Source: an uncultured Eubacteriales bacterium
GTDB lineage: Bacteria > Bacillota > Clostridia > Lachnospirales > Lachnospiraceae
Assembly (NCBI GenBank): GCA_949289145.1
Contig: CASEML010000141.1
Span: forward strand, 1-40,225
Direction: 5' to 3'
Length of the DNA: 40,225 bases
Part shown: positions 9,832-19,234 of the stretch, piece after piece
Position numbering within the stretch: position 1 is the stretch's first letter
Layout of the letters: each line of letters opens with the position of its first letter
Made by a program: the position numbers and the translations under genes
Notes under the pieces: model-generated
What the model saw: the letters and a program-made list of their open reading frames with translations, nothing else
Database searches by the model: none
What the model was told of the DNA's origin: nothing

Positions 9832-10937
9832 TGCCGAAAGTATCCATATTAGTACCAACCTATAATGTTTCACAGTATTTAGATGAATGTATGAAAAGTC
9901 TGATTCACCAGACCTTAAAGGATATTGAGATTATCTGTATCAATGACGGCTCTACTGATAATTCTTTAGAAATTCTTCAGAAATATGCTGCTAAAGATAA
10001 TAGAATTAAGATTATTGATAAAGAAAACGGCGGTTATGGAATTGCCATGAATATAGGATTAGAGCAGGCGAACGGTGAATATGTGGGAATTTTAGAACCG
10101 GACGATTATGTAAAGTTAAATATGTATGAAACTTTATATCATATTGCTAAACAAGAAGATTTAGATTTTATTAAGGCAGACTTCTATCGTTTTGTTCATG
10201 ATGAAAATGGCAAACTGATTCTTCATTATCATCAGTTATCACAAAATCCAAATTTGTATAACAGAGTAATTAACCCATACGATGAACCGGAAGTCTTCCG
10301 TTTGATTATGAATACCTGGAGCGGTATTTATAAGAGAAGTTTCCTGTTAGAAAACAATATCAAACACAATGAAACACCAGGGGCATCCTTTCAGGACAAT
10401 GGATTCTGGTTTAAGACTTTTTGTTATGCCAAGAGAACTTATTTTTTGAATAAGCCTTTCTATTTAAATAGAAGGGATAATCCTAATTCTTCTGTGCACA
10501 ACAAGGAAAAAGTGTTCTGCATGAATGAGGAATATGCATATATCCATAAATTTATGGAGGATAATCCAAAATTCTTAGAACGCTTTATAGATCAATACTC
10601 TTTCCGTAGATATCATAACTATATTAATTCTTATCACCGGGTGGGTGAAGAATACAAGGATATGTATTTAGAACGTTTCCAGAAGGAATTTAAGAAAGCA
10701 ATGGAACTAGGTGAATTGAGAGAAGAAAATTTTACCGAGTATGAGTGGGAAGGAATTCAGGTATTGCTGAAAAATGCTCTGGCATTTAAGTATTTTATGA
10801 AGTATGACGAAAAGAGAGAACAATATAATAGATTGAAGGCAAAGTATGAGGATATTGCAGGCTCTACTTCCTTTCGGCTTGGAAAAAGCATTATGGCAGT
10901 TCCTTGTAAGATCAAAGATGCAGTAATGAGAAAATGA
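9831..10937 (+). CDS. Family 2 glycosyltransferase
   Basis: A 368-residue GT-A type glycosyltransferase. Motifs are VSILVPTYNVSQYLDECM, CINDGSTDNSLEIL and an acidic segment LEPDDYV where many relatives have DxDD. MNIGLEQANGEYVG replaces the more common ARNxG motif, which may reflect a different donor or acceptor. A helical C-terminus ends in STSFRLGKSIMAVPCKIK, matching the tails of both neighbours. The start overlaps the preceding stop by one base, and AAGGAGAAAG lies just upstream. It probably adds one sugar of the lipid-linked repeat unit; specificity cannot be read from the sequence. Confidence 0.88.
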   Translation: MPKVSILVPTYNVSQYLDECMKSLIHQTLKDIEIICINDGSTDNSLEILQKYAAKDNRIKIIDKENGGYGIAMNIGLEQANGEYVGILEPDDYVKLNMYETLYHIAKQEDLDFIKADFYRFVHDENGKLILHYHQLSQNPNLYNRVINPYDEPEVFRLIMNTWSGIYKRSFLLENNIKHNETPGASFQDNGFWFKTFCYAKRTYFLNKPFYLNRRDNPNSSVHNKEKVFCMNEEYAYIHKFMEDNPKFLERFIDQYSFRRYHNYINSYHRVGEEYKDMYLERFQKEFKKAMELGELREENFTEYEWEGIQVLLKNALAFKYFMKYDEKREQYNRLKAKYEDIAGSTSFRLGKSIMAVPCKIKDAVMRK

Positions 10938-10966
10938 TTTAGGAATTGGATGAGGTGAGATGAAAA

Positions 10967-13114
10967 ATGGACCATATAAAGGTTTCGATTATTATACCTA
11001 TTTATAATGTAGAAGAATATTTAGAAGAATGTTTAGTTTCTGCTTTGAAGCAAACATTGCAAGAGATAGAGATTATATGCATAAATGACGGCACACTTGA
11101 TAATTCTATGGACATAGTAAATAAGTATATAAGGGAAGATTCTAGAATCGTAATTGTGGAAAAGGAAAATGGAGGACTTTCTTCAGCCAGAAATGCTGGA
11201 CTGGCAGTAGCAAAGGGAGAGTATGTATATTTTCTGGATAGCGATGATTATATTTTGGAAAATGCCATGGAAGTCTTATATAGGGAAGCACATGACAATA
11301 ACTTGGATAATATTTACTTTGATGCAGAGTCTTTTTTTGAGTCGGAAGATTTGAAAGAGGAAATGTCTGTTTATGTGGATTATTATGTAAGAAAAGCAGA
11401 TTACTCTCAGGTAGTCAGCGGAGTAAAAATGCTGAAAAAAATGGATGAGAATAATGAATTCAGACCATCCGCTTGTTTACAGATGGTCAGGAGAGAATTT
11501 TTATTAGAAAACAAGATACAGTTTTACAATGGAATCATACACGAAGACAATCTTTTTTCTTTAGAATGTATGTTAGAAGCAAAAAGAGTGAAACATGTAC
11601 CGCAACAGTTTTATATGCGCCGTATTCGTGATGATTCTATTATGACTGTAACCAAGGAATTTAAAAGTTCTTTTGGGTATTATATGTGTTTAGAGGGGCT
11701 TTTTGACAGATTAAAAGGGAAAGAATATCCTTTGGAGATAAAAATAGCGATAGCTAATAGATTATGCAATATACAGTCTAATGCATTGAATAAAATTATG
11801 GACATTCCGTCAGAAGAAATGGAAGAACTTATGGAAGACCTGCCTGTGCGCAGCCGCGTTATGTATAAAATGCTGGTGCAGCGTATGGCAGAGGAAAGAC
11901 AGCGTGGAAATCGGGAATACGAATGGAAAATGCGAAGTGAGAGGCGAATCGAACGAATAGAGTATAATGTGGAAGGCTTAAAAGGGAAACTGGAAAGAAA
12001 AGAAAAAGAGCTGGAGGAATTAAAGGAATCCTCTACATACAAAATTGGCAAGAAAATACTGGCGGGGCCAAATGCTGTGAAAGAAATACAGTACAATGTA
12101 AAAAATCGTGGTAAAAAGTATGCGTTATGGTCAATGAAAAACAAAATTGTCAAACCAAAAGAAATTTATGTAAGTATTATCATTCCTGTATATAACGCAG
12201 GTCAGTTTATAAGAGCTTGTTTGGAAACCGTTGAAGCACAAACGCTGAAAAATATTGAAGTGATTTGTGTAAATGATGGTTCAGAAGATGCTTCCATGAA
12301 GGTGCTGCAGGAGTTTGCAGAAAAAGATTCCCGTTTTCGTATTATTGACAAAGAAAATACCGGTGCCGGTGACTGTAGAAATATCGGCTTGCGGGAAGCA
12401 AAAGGCGAGTATGTACTGTTTTTGGATGCAGATGATAAATTTGAACCTGAATTGTGTGATAAGGCATATTTTAAGGCAAAAACTGACAATGCAGACATTT
12501 GCTTTTTTGGAGCCACTAGATTCAATATGCAGAATAAGAAAATGGAGCCCATGAATTGGGTTCTTCGGAAAGAACTGTTGCCTAAAACTACACCTTTTAC
12601 GAAAGAACAGGTGGGAAACCAATTTTTTCAGCTGACATCTGGCTGTCCATGGTCTAAGTTATTCCGCAGAGAATTTATTTTAGAACATCATTTGGAATTT
12701 ATGAATCTTCAAAACGCAAATGATCTGTATTTTGTAAGGTCCGCCATGGCCTTGGCAAAAAATATGACTTATGTAAATGAGTCTTTGGTGATTTATCGTT
12801 TTGCGGCAGGGAGCAACACTCAGTCTGCCAAGCATAAGGCACCATTGGAATTTTACAAAGCCTACAAGGCTTTGAAAGATAAATTGGTAGAGGAAAAAGT
12901 GTACGATTCTTTAGAGCAGAGTTTTGTGAATCTTGCCTTCGATGATTGTATGTTCAATTTAAGAACTACGGAAACTGACGAGGCAAAACTACAAATTAAG
13001 AGAATCTTGAGAGAAGAAGGTTTTGTATATTTTGGAATTGCAGGAAGACCGGAAGAATATTTTTACAATAAGAATTCCTATAAAGAATATCAGCAAATAA
13101 AAGAAAAAATGTAA
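10967..13114 (+). CDS. Tandem double family 2 glycosyltransferase
   Basis: A 715-residue protein with two GT2 domains. Domain one (about 1-300) has VSIIIPIYNVEEYLEECL, CINDGTLDNS, SSARNAGLA and LDSDDYI. A strongly charged predicted coiled coil follows (about 310-355). The tail motif STYKIGKKILAGP then appears at about 354-366, where the adjacent single-domain enzymes would end. Domain two (about 400-620) starts with YVSIIIPVYNAGQFI and has CVNDGSEDAS, DCRNIGL and LDADDKF. The internal tail suggests a fusion of two once-separate enzymes, so it may add two successive sugars or form an alternating polymer. GAGGTG precedes ATG 10967 by 9 bases. Both acidic motifs are intact; specificities are unknown. 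Confidence 0.88.
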   Translation: MDHIKVSIIIPIYNVEEYLEECLVSALKQTLQEIEIICINDGTLDNSMDIVNKYIREDSRIVIVEKENGGLSSARNAGLAVAKGEYVYFLDSDDYILENAMEVLYREAHDNNLDNIYFDAESFFESEDLKEEMSVYVDYYVRKADYSQVVSGVKMLKKMDENNEFRPSACLQMVRREFLLENKIQFYNGIIHEDNLFSLECMLEAKRVKHVPQQFYMRRIRDDSIMTVTKEFKSSFGYYMCLEGLFDRLKGKEYPLEIKIAIANRLCNIQSNALNKIMDIPSEEMEELMEDLPVRSRVMYKMLVQRMAEERQRGNREYEWKMRSERRIERIEYNVEGLKGKLERKEKELEELKESSTYKIGKKILAGPNAVKEIQYNVKNRGKKYALWSMKNKIVKPKEIYVSIIIPVYNAGQFIRACLETVEAQTLKNIEVICVNDGSEDASMKVLQEFAEKDSRFRIIDKENTGAGDCRNIGLREAKGEYVLFLDADDKFEPELCDKAYFKAKTDNADICFFGATRFNMQNKKMEPMNWVLRKELLPKTTPFTKEQVGNQFFQLTSGCPWSKLFRREFILEHHLEFMNLQNANDLYFVRSAMALAKNMTYVNESLVIYRFAAGSNTQSAKHKAPLEFYKAYKALKDKLVEEKVYDSLEQSFVNLAFDDCMFNLRTTETDEAKLQIKRILREEGFVYFGIAGRPEEYFYNKNSYKEYQQIKEKM

Positions 13115-13138
13115 GCTGGTGTAGATAGGAACGATCTT

Positions 13139-14386
13139 ATGGGGGGAAGAGCAGTGTATTCAATTATAAAAAAGATTCCGGGAATCAGGAAAATAGTAGA
13201 ACGGTTTCATATGCTGGACAGGCAGGTTTCTGATTTAAATAAAAAAATTCAAAACCTTGAAAAAAATTCAAAGGAACAGCAAGAGATGCTGGAAGAACAA
13301 TTAGAGATAATTGAAAGACAACAAAAAGCTGCTGTCCAACAACAAGAGGCAATGAACAGGCTAAAAGCTAAATTAGAAGCCTCCAGCAAGGTATTACAAA
13401 TATATAGAAACGAAATTGAAAATGAATTTGAAAATCAGCTGCATAGTATTAAAACCTTGGAAAATGAGTTTATATACCAACAAAAAATATTAGCTGACTT
13501 TAAAGGGCAATATGGAAGGGAACGCTATGAAATGCAGCTGGATATGCGGACGAATTTATACAAAGCTTTGCCGGAAGAAAAGTATGCCCAAGAGTTGAAA
13601 AACTGGTATTTATTATCAACAGGAAAGATTCTTGACTTAGAAAATCCAAAAACATATAATGAGAAAATTCAATGGCTTAAGTTATATGAGCATGACGAAA
13701 GAAAAACAAGATTATCAGACAAGTATTTAGTACGAGAGTGGATTAAGGAAACAATAGGGGAAAGTTACCTTGTCCCATTACTGGGCGTATGGCGCTGCTT
13801 TGACGATATTGATTTTTCAGAATTGCCAGATAAGTTTGTGTTAAAAGCAAATCACGGTTGCGGTTATAATATAATTGTTAAAGATAAATCTATGCTAAAT
13901 AAAAAAGAGGCCAAAGAAAAGTTTGACCGTTGGCTTGCAACAAATTTTGCGTATGTTAATTTTGAGATGCACTACAAAAATATTCAGCCTTTGATTATAG
14001 CAGAAGAGTACATTGAAAACGAAGGAGAAGATTTATATGACTATAAGGTGTGGTGCTTTCATGGTCAACCAAAATATATTATGTTTCTGGCAAATAGGAA
14101 AAAGGGGTTGAAAATGGTTTTTTATGATACTGAATGGAATCGAATGCCATTTACATATTCGGTTGATCTATATGAAGAGGAAGTTCCAAAACCGGATAAT
14201 TTAGAAGAATTATTAGAAATATCTAGAAAGTTAAGCAAAGATTTTAAACACGTAAGAGTAGATTTTTACCGTTTAAATGACGGTTCCTATAAATTTGGAG
14301 AAATGACTTTTAGCAGCGCGGCCGGAAAAGCAATTTGGCATCCGGAAGAATATGATAGAATTTTTGGTGACATGTTGGAATTGTAA
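13139..14386 (+). CDS. TupA-like ATP-grasp protein with long N-terminal coiled coil
   Basis: About 415 residues. Residues 25-120 are a charged, Gln/Glu/Lys-rich predicted coiled coil. The rest resembles the TupA-like ATP-grasp family of surface-glycan loci: NPKTYNEKIQWLKLYEHD, LSDKYLVREWI, KFVLKANHGCGYNIIV (nucleotide-binding lysine region), PLIIAEEYIEN, DYKVWCFHGQPKYIM and VRVDFYRLNDGSYKFGEMTF. ATP-grasp enzymes ligate a carboxylate to an amine or hydroxyl, so it might amidate a uronic acid made by the upstream Ugd; that is inference. Start is uncertain: ATG 13139 has TAGGA 8 bases before it, while GTG 13154 follows GGGGGGAAG. The coiled coil may tether it to the adjacent GT2 enzymes, which also carry coils. 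Confidence 0.8.
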   Translation: MGGRAVYSIIKKIPGIRKIVERFHMLDRQVSDLNKKIQNLEKNSKEQQEMLEEQLEIIERQQKAAVQQQEAMNRLKAKLEASSKVLQIYRNEIENEFENQLHSIKTLENEFIYQQKILADFKGQYGRERYEMQLDMRTNLYKALPEEKYAQELKNWYLLSTGKILDLENPKTYNEKIQWLKLYEHDERKTRLSDKYLVREWIKETIGESYLVPLLGVWRCFDDIDFSELPDKFVLKANHGCGYNIIVKDKSMLNKKEAKEKFDRWLATNFAYVNFEMHYKNIQPLIIAEEYIENEGEDLYDYKVWCFHGQPKYIMFLANRKKGLKMVFYDTEWNRMPFTYSVDLYEEEVPKPDNLEELLEISRKLSKDFKHVRVDFYRLNDGSYKFGEMTFSSAAGKAIWHPEEYDRIFGDMLEL

Positions 14387-14423
14387 AGATTTGAATGTTA
14401 CAGAGCCAAAGTAAGGAGACAAG

Positions 14424-15713
14424 ATGAAAGAAACATGTAAAACAGTAGTTGCTCTAATTCTTGGTTTAATGGCAGCAACTATACTTATGCTGTTAGTTAA
14501 TTTATTACCAGATAAAAACATGAAACAACATATAGCAGAATCCGTAAAAGTTATGGAACAGGAACAGGATTATCATGAGGTGATACCTGGGATGATTTCT
14601 AGTAGACTGGATAATTTTACAGATTCTATTATGTTAGTGAGCAGTGCGCATAAAGCGGACACTGGACTAATAGACAGAACAATGAATGCATATCGCGTTC
14701 TGTATGAAGGAAAAACGCCATCAGAAACACTGGCCGCATATGGCAAGGGAGATACGGGATATAGCGTAAGCCCTTATTCTCGATATTGGCATGGATATCA
14801 GGTGATTTTAAAACCTTTGTTGCTGTTTTTTAATTACCAGGAAATCCGTTATCTGAATATGTGTTTGCAATTCTTGCTGATGGTTGGAATCACAATGGAA
14901 ATGGTAAAGAAAAAAATGGAGCTATATATTGTCCCTTATCTGATAATGCTTTTTAGCCTTATGCCCTTCAGTATTGGTCTTTCACTGCAGTTTTCCAGTG
15001 TGTTCTATATTGCTAATATTGCAGTATTTGTACTTTTGAAGTGGTTTGATACAATAAAAGAAAAAAAGAGTTTTTTCTTGTTTTTTCTCATTGTAGGTAT
15101 GTTGACAAGTTTTATGGATTTCCTGACTTATCCGTTAGTTACCTTAGGAGTTCCTATAGTTTTTTATTTTTTGTTAATGGAGAAAAAGAACCTTCTTTAT
15201 AACGTAATAAAAGTTGTAAAATACAGTGCTATATGGGCAGTTGGCTATATTGGCATGTGGTCAGGTAAATGGGTCATCGGAAGTATTTTACTAAGAAAAA
15301 ATATTATTACAGATGCAATAGATGCATTATTAAACAGAACTTCCTCGGAAACAGCGGAGACCTCCTTTACCCATTGGAGCGTGATTGAAAAAAATGCAGA
15401 TGCAATGTTTAGTACACCAATAAAACTGTTGTTTCTTGGGACAATGCTTATACTTTTAGTAGTTTTGATCGGCAAAACCATAAGGGACCGAAAGAATTAT
15501 TTTACTAATTGGCATTATCTTTTAATAGCATGCATGCCTATTGCCTGGTATATTGTTGCCGCAAATCATTCCTATATGCATTTTTGGTTTACTTATCGGG
15601 AACTGTCGATTTTAATTTTTGCTGTTTTAATATGGGAATCTGTGAATGTAAAACAATCTATAAAAATTCATAGTATAAAGGGTGAAAAGGATGAAAAAGC
15701 AAACAGCTTGTAA
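14424..15713 (+). CDS. Polytopic membrane protein of unknown function
   Basis: A 429-residue membrane protein. One N-terminal membrane helix (about 8-28) is followed by an outside loop of roughly 90 residues with acidic positions (RLDNFTDSIML). The motif YSRYWHGYQVILKPLLLF leads into about eight more hydrophobic segments. I do not recognise a named family. The layout (single helix, long loop, then a helix bundle) fits a GT-C-like transferase or a polymerase/ligase of surface glycan. AAGGAG lies 6 bases before ATG 14424. Its 3' end overlaps the next membrane protein gene by 23 bases, so the two are co-translated and may work as a pair. Confidence 0.7.
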   Translation: MKETCKTVVALILGLMAATILMLLVNLLPDKNMKQHIAESVKVMEQEQDYHEVIPGMISSRLDNFTDSIMLVSSAHKADTGLIDRTMNAYRVLYEGKTPSETLAAYGKGDTGYSVSPYSRYWHGYQVILKPLLLFFNYQEIRYLNMCLQFLLMVGITMEMVKKKMELYIVPYLIMLFSLMPFSIGLSLQFSSVFYIANIAVFVLLKWFDTIKEKKSFFLFFLIVGMLTSFMDFLTYPLVTLGVPIVFYFLLMEKKNLLYNVIKVVKYSAIWAVGYIGMWSGKWVIGSILLRKNIITDAIDALLNRTSSETAETSFTHWSVIEKNADAMFSTPIKLLFLGTMLILLVVLIGKTIRDRKNYFTNWHYLLIACMPIAWYIVAANHSYMHFWFTYRELSILIFAVLIWESVNVKQSIKIHSIKGEKDEKANSL

Positions 15714-17658
15714 TATTACATTTCTAGCAATCTTAGCAATTTCCATCTTATTGATTATTTTTAAAGGGACAGAAAGTTTGTTTCATTCGGATGATGCTAC
15801 GGTTGTTTTGGTGGCCAGAGAGCAGATTCTTCAAAAGAAACTAATAATAGATGATTGGAATCACAGCACTTCTTTGTGGACCATAGGATTACAGACTTTC
15901 GTGATTCCTTTTTTACTATTTATAAAAGATTGGATTTTATGTAGGGAACTTGCTGTCATTCTGCAAACAGTTCTATTTTTAGTTGTTGTTTATAAGATGT
16001 TGAAATTTTTCGATATTAGAGAAAGGCTGTTTTGTCTGGCATTATGTATCATTCCTGTTTCGGAAGAAATATTAGAACATACTTTTTTTCAGGCAACTTA
16101 CCTAACTTTTCAATTATTTTATTATATCATAATAACAATGCTGCTTTATTTATACAAAAAAACAGATCCTTGGAAAAAAACACTTATATATGGAATGCTT
16201 TGTGTTTTGGTAATTGTTATTGGCTGCCATAGCAATCTGGCTGCCATTTCGGCTACTACAGTGCCAATTTTTGGAGCAATTATTTTATATTATTTGATAG
16301 AAAATTTTATTTTACATCAGAAGAAAAAGCCTGATAAGAAAATGGTATATGTAGGTGTAATATTAATTTGCAGTACCGTAGCATCATTGCTGATATATTT
16401 GCTTCTCAGCAAAATAACAGGATTTGAGTTTGCCAATGTAGGTGTCAGCGAATTTATTGGTAAGTCAGGATATGGCTTAAAAATTAGTGAGTATGTGGAC
16501 GAATTTCTTCTGCTATATGGAGGTGTTGGTGAAAATTCTCTGTTTTCACTGGAGGGGATATTAAGGGTATTGAGAATAGTTTACATGATCTTCATGTGCT
16601 TTCTGGTGCCTTGTTATTTATTGTGGAATTACAAGAGTTTAGAAAGTATGCAAAAACTATTTTTGTTGTATAGTGTCTTAACCTATGTAATCTTATCTCT
16701 GGTTGCTTTGACCACAGGGAAATGCTCTTCTAGGTATTTTATTCCGGTCTATTTTAATAATGTGGTATTATTTGGAATTTTCAGCAGACATATGGAGAAA
16801 GAATTTTTGGTGCTTACAAAAATGTTTCAGTCCGCTATAGCAGTTCTGGCAATTGGATGCAGTCTTTTCTATTTAGCTTATGATTATGAAGAAAATAGAA
16901 ATGATATAGGAATGTGGCGTTCCGGATATGATACAGCAGATCAGGGACTGGTTCAATTTTTAGAAGAAGAAAATATTGGTTTTATATATGCTCCGTATTG
17001 GCAGGCATATGCGAACATGGTAATATCTGATGGAAAAGTTCAGGCAATGGCATATGAAGATAATGAACCGATGAAAATAAAGAGATGGCTAAACTCTGAC
17101 AGATGGTCTGATCCTGAGTATTATAATGGCAGGACAGCAGTCTTATTTTTGCCAACTGTAGAATTGGATCATACTTATTGGGAACTATCTAGTGAATATT
17201 TACAGTATGGAAAATGGAATATATTAGTATTTGAACAGAATTTATTATTGTACGATGAGTTTTCACAGAAAAAAGAACAAATAAATGAGAAAGTAAATAT
17301 AGATAAGATAGTTATAGAAGGAAAAGAACTAAGGTATACAGGAAATGCAGAGCAAAAAGAAAATTCGGTATATTTATATAGAGATGGAATCCAAAAGTGG
17401 AACTCCTGCAATCTGGAGGCTGGAGAATATAGTATTGTAATTGAAGGAAAAAATTTAAAACAAATGTCTGTTTTTTCTTATTACTTAGATGAGGCTGGAC
17501 GTATTATGACCGTTGATATGAAGGAAGTACATAAGAAAAATCAAACAATCACATATAAAATTAAAATTAATGAATCCAGAAAGATAGAATTTTATGAAAA
17601 AAATGAAATAGGCGATGTAATGCGTATTGATAGGATTAAAATTGAAAAAATAAAATAG
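15691..17658 (+). CDS. Polytopic membrane protein, GT-C-like, with extracytoplasmic C-terminal domain
   Basis: A 655-residue membrane protein. Helix one is followed by FHSDDATVVLVAREQ with the acidic pair D34-D35, the position of the catalytic acid in GT-C enzymes. About ten further hydrophobic segments run to about residue 400. The last ~250 residues are soluble: an alpha/beta part (NIGFIYAPYWQAYANMV), then a beta-rich segment (IVIEGKELRYTGNAEQ, AGEYSIVIEGKNL) that could be a small carbohydrate-binding-like sandwich. The start is ATG 15691, which has AAGGGTG 6 bases upstream; GTG 15682 is the alternative. It overlaps the preceding gene by 23 bases. Function is inferred from architecture only. 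Confidence 0.72.
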   Translation: MKKQTACNITFLAILAISILLIIFKGTESLFHSDDATVVLVAREQILQKKLIIDDWNHSTSLWTIGLQTFVIPFLLFIKDWILCRELAVILQTVLFLVVVYKMLKFFDIRERLFCLALCIIPVSEEILEHTFFQATYLTFQLFYYIIITMLLYLYKKTDPWKKTLIYGMLCVLVIVIGCHSNLAAISATTVPIFGAIILYYLIENFILHQKKKPDKKMVYVGVILICSTVASLLIYLLLSKITGFEFANVGVSEFIGKSGYGLKISEYVDEFLLLYGGVGENSLFSLEGILRVLRIVYMIFMCFLVPCYLLWNYKSLESMQKLFLLYSVLTYVILSLVALTTGKCSSRYFIPVYFNNVVLFGIFSRHMEKEFLVLTKMFQSAIAVLAIGCSLFYLAYDYEENRNDIGMWRSGYDTADQGLVQFLEEENIGFIYAPYWQAYANMVISDGKVQAMAYEDNEPMKIKRWLNSDRWSDPEYYNGRTAVLFLPTVELDHTYWELSSEYLQYGKWNILVFEQNLLLYDEFSQKKEQINEKVNIDKIVIEGKELRYTGNAEQKENSVYLYRDGIQKWNSCNLEAGEYSIVIEGKNLKQMSVFSYYLDEAGRIMTVDMKEVHKKNQTITYKIKINESRKIEFYEKNEIGDVMRIDRIKIEKIK

Positions 17659-17695
17659 CATGGCAGTCAGTGTGGAATCCTAAATGGAATCTGAT

Positions 17696-17724
17696 TTGCA
17701 ATGTAATATAAAGAATGATATAAT
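17696..17724 (+). promoter_or_regulatory. Sigma-A-type promoter with extended -10
   Basis: TTGCAA (17696-17701), a 17-bp spacer and perfect TATAAT (17719-17724) lie in the 129-bp gap between two membrane protein genes. TG precedes the -10 by one base (TGATATAAT), making an extended -10. Transcription should start near 17731, giving a leader of about 57 bases. It probably drives the 17788 gene and the aminotransferase block after it. Confidence 0.65.
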
Positions 17725-17787
17725 GAAAAATTAGATATGAAATGTCTAAGATATTGAGGAAATATTTGCAGGAGAAACAATATTGTT

Positions 17788-19200
17788 ATGTATAAAATTA
17801 TTAAAAAACTAAAATTAAATAAGAGTGGTCCTAATTGGTTAGAATATTTATTTCCGGTTTTGTTATGGGGGATATGGATGATTTTATATTCATATATTGA
17901 TTTACGCAGTCTAACCATTTGGTCTACTACATTATTGGACTGTCTGGTAGACGGAAATTTATATGATTTTTATGAGATTGTACATGAAAATATTCACGGT
18001 ACCCCACATCAATATTGTGGATATAATTATATATCAATTATTCCATGGGCAATATGGAATATACCAATTTGGCTGATACAGCGTTTCCTTCATATAGAGA
18101 TTTTAGAAAATGTTTGGTTATTATTATGGTCACATTTATTTTTAGTTGTACTTTTTGCTGTTATAGTATATATTTCAAAAAAAATAGTAGAAATTTTTAT
18201 AGATGATAAAGAAAGAACAGCATGGAATTCCTATTTAATTTTTACATTTCCATTTGCGTTTTTTGGTGTAGTTTTAGCGGGGCAGTCGGATATTATCATA
18301 ATATTTGCAGCAGTTTTGGCAGTGTATTTTCTATTGAAGGATAAACAATGGATTTTTATTATGATTATGTCAGTTGCCATTGCTGCAAAGCCATTTTTTA
18401 TTTTTGCATATATAGCAGTTATATTATTGATTGAAAAAAATCTTATAAAAATACTATTAAAGGCTGCGGCTAGTATGGTAGTTACACTGTTATTTCAACT
18501 GATTTACGCAAATGCACCCATGTATGCAGAATCATATGCAGCAGGAACAGGAAATTCAATCATCCAAAAAACTTTTGCCAGTGGAATCGATGCTAATATC
18601 ACATATCAGGCACCGTTGGTTGCTATTGGACTGGTGGTTATTTATTTTGTGGCCTATTGTATATCTTATGAACAGACAAAAGAGAAAAAGTATTATATTA
18701 TTTATATGATGGTTGCACCAATGCTTGTATATTTTGCGTTTGCTCATTATGAGTTTTATAGAATGATTTATTTGGCGCCATTTTTAATGATACTCATTAC
18801 AATTAATTCAAAAATATACAGGCTTAATGTTATATTGGAAACAGTGCTGTCTGTCACAGGGACTTTTCTTATGATATATTATCGTTGGACTGCTTCGGTA
18901 AGCTATTTTAATTCTTCGGTAGCCAAAGCATTTGGAATGCAGCGGAGTGGAGTAAAGTATGATAATTTATATGATTTACTTGTAATGAAAATAAAAGATA
19001 TTTCCATGTATCAGAACGTTGCAGCTGGTATTTTTGTTACAGCCATAGGCATCCTTTTGCTTATTAATATTCCGGGAGTCACAAAAAGAATCAATCAACC
19101 GGTAGAGAAATGTGAGAGATATCTATACTGGCTGAATACGGTGGTTTTGTATACTATGATGGGAATTCTGCTGTTGTGCAGTTTTAATTGGATTCCATAG
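17788..19200 (+). CDS. Polytopic membrane protein, GT-C/GT87-like mannosyltransferase-type candidate
   Basis: A 470-residue membrane protein with about 11 hydrophobic segments and little soluble sequence. After helix one comes YIDLRSLTIW (D38), then DGNLYDFYEIVHENIHG and YISIIPWAIWNIPIWL. That pattern recalls polyprenyl-phosphate-sugar dependent transferases of the GT87/PIG-M kind. A mid-protein AAKPFFIFAYIAVILL also fits. The call is by architecture. The ribosome site AGGAG (17770-17774) is 13 bases from ATG 17788, longer than usual, so translation may be modest. The gene is very AT-rich, more than its neighbours. It has its own promoter upstream and leads into the aminotransferase after 34 bp. 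Confidence 0.75.
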   Translation: MYKIIKKLKLNKSGPNWLEYLFPVLLWGIWMILYSYIDLRSLTIWSTTLLDCLVDGNLYDFYEIVHENIHGTPHQYCGYNYISIIPWAIWNIPIWLIQRFLHIEILENVWLLLWSHLFLVVLFAVIVYISKKIVEIFIDDKERTAWNSYLIFTFPFAFFGVVLAGQSDIIIIFAAVLAVYFLLKDKQWIFIMIMSVAIAAKPFFIFAYIAVILLIEKNLIKILLKAAASMVVTLLFQLIYANAPMYAESYAAGTGNSIIQKTFASGIDANITYQAPLVAIGLVVIYFVAYCISYEQTKEKKYYIIYMMVAPMLVYFAFAHYEFYRMIYLAPFLMILITINSKIYRLNVILETVLSVTGTFLMIYYRWTASVSYFNSSVAKAFGMQRSGVKYDNLYDLLVMKIKDISMYQNVAAGIFVTAIGILLLINIPGVTKRINQPVEKCERYLYWLNTVVLYTMMGILLLCSFNWIP

Positions 19201-19234
19201 TAGAAAGCGAGATAGAGAAGAAAGAAGGAAAATT

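Noticed and set aside
11680-12153. 157-residue Ser-rich minus-strand open frame
   Set aside because: Antisense to the double glycosyltransferase; low-complexity shadow of the coiled-coil region.
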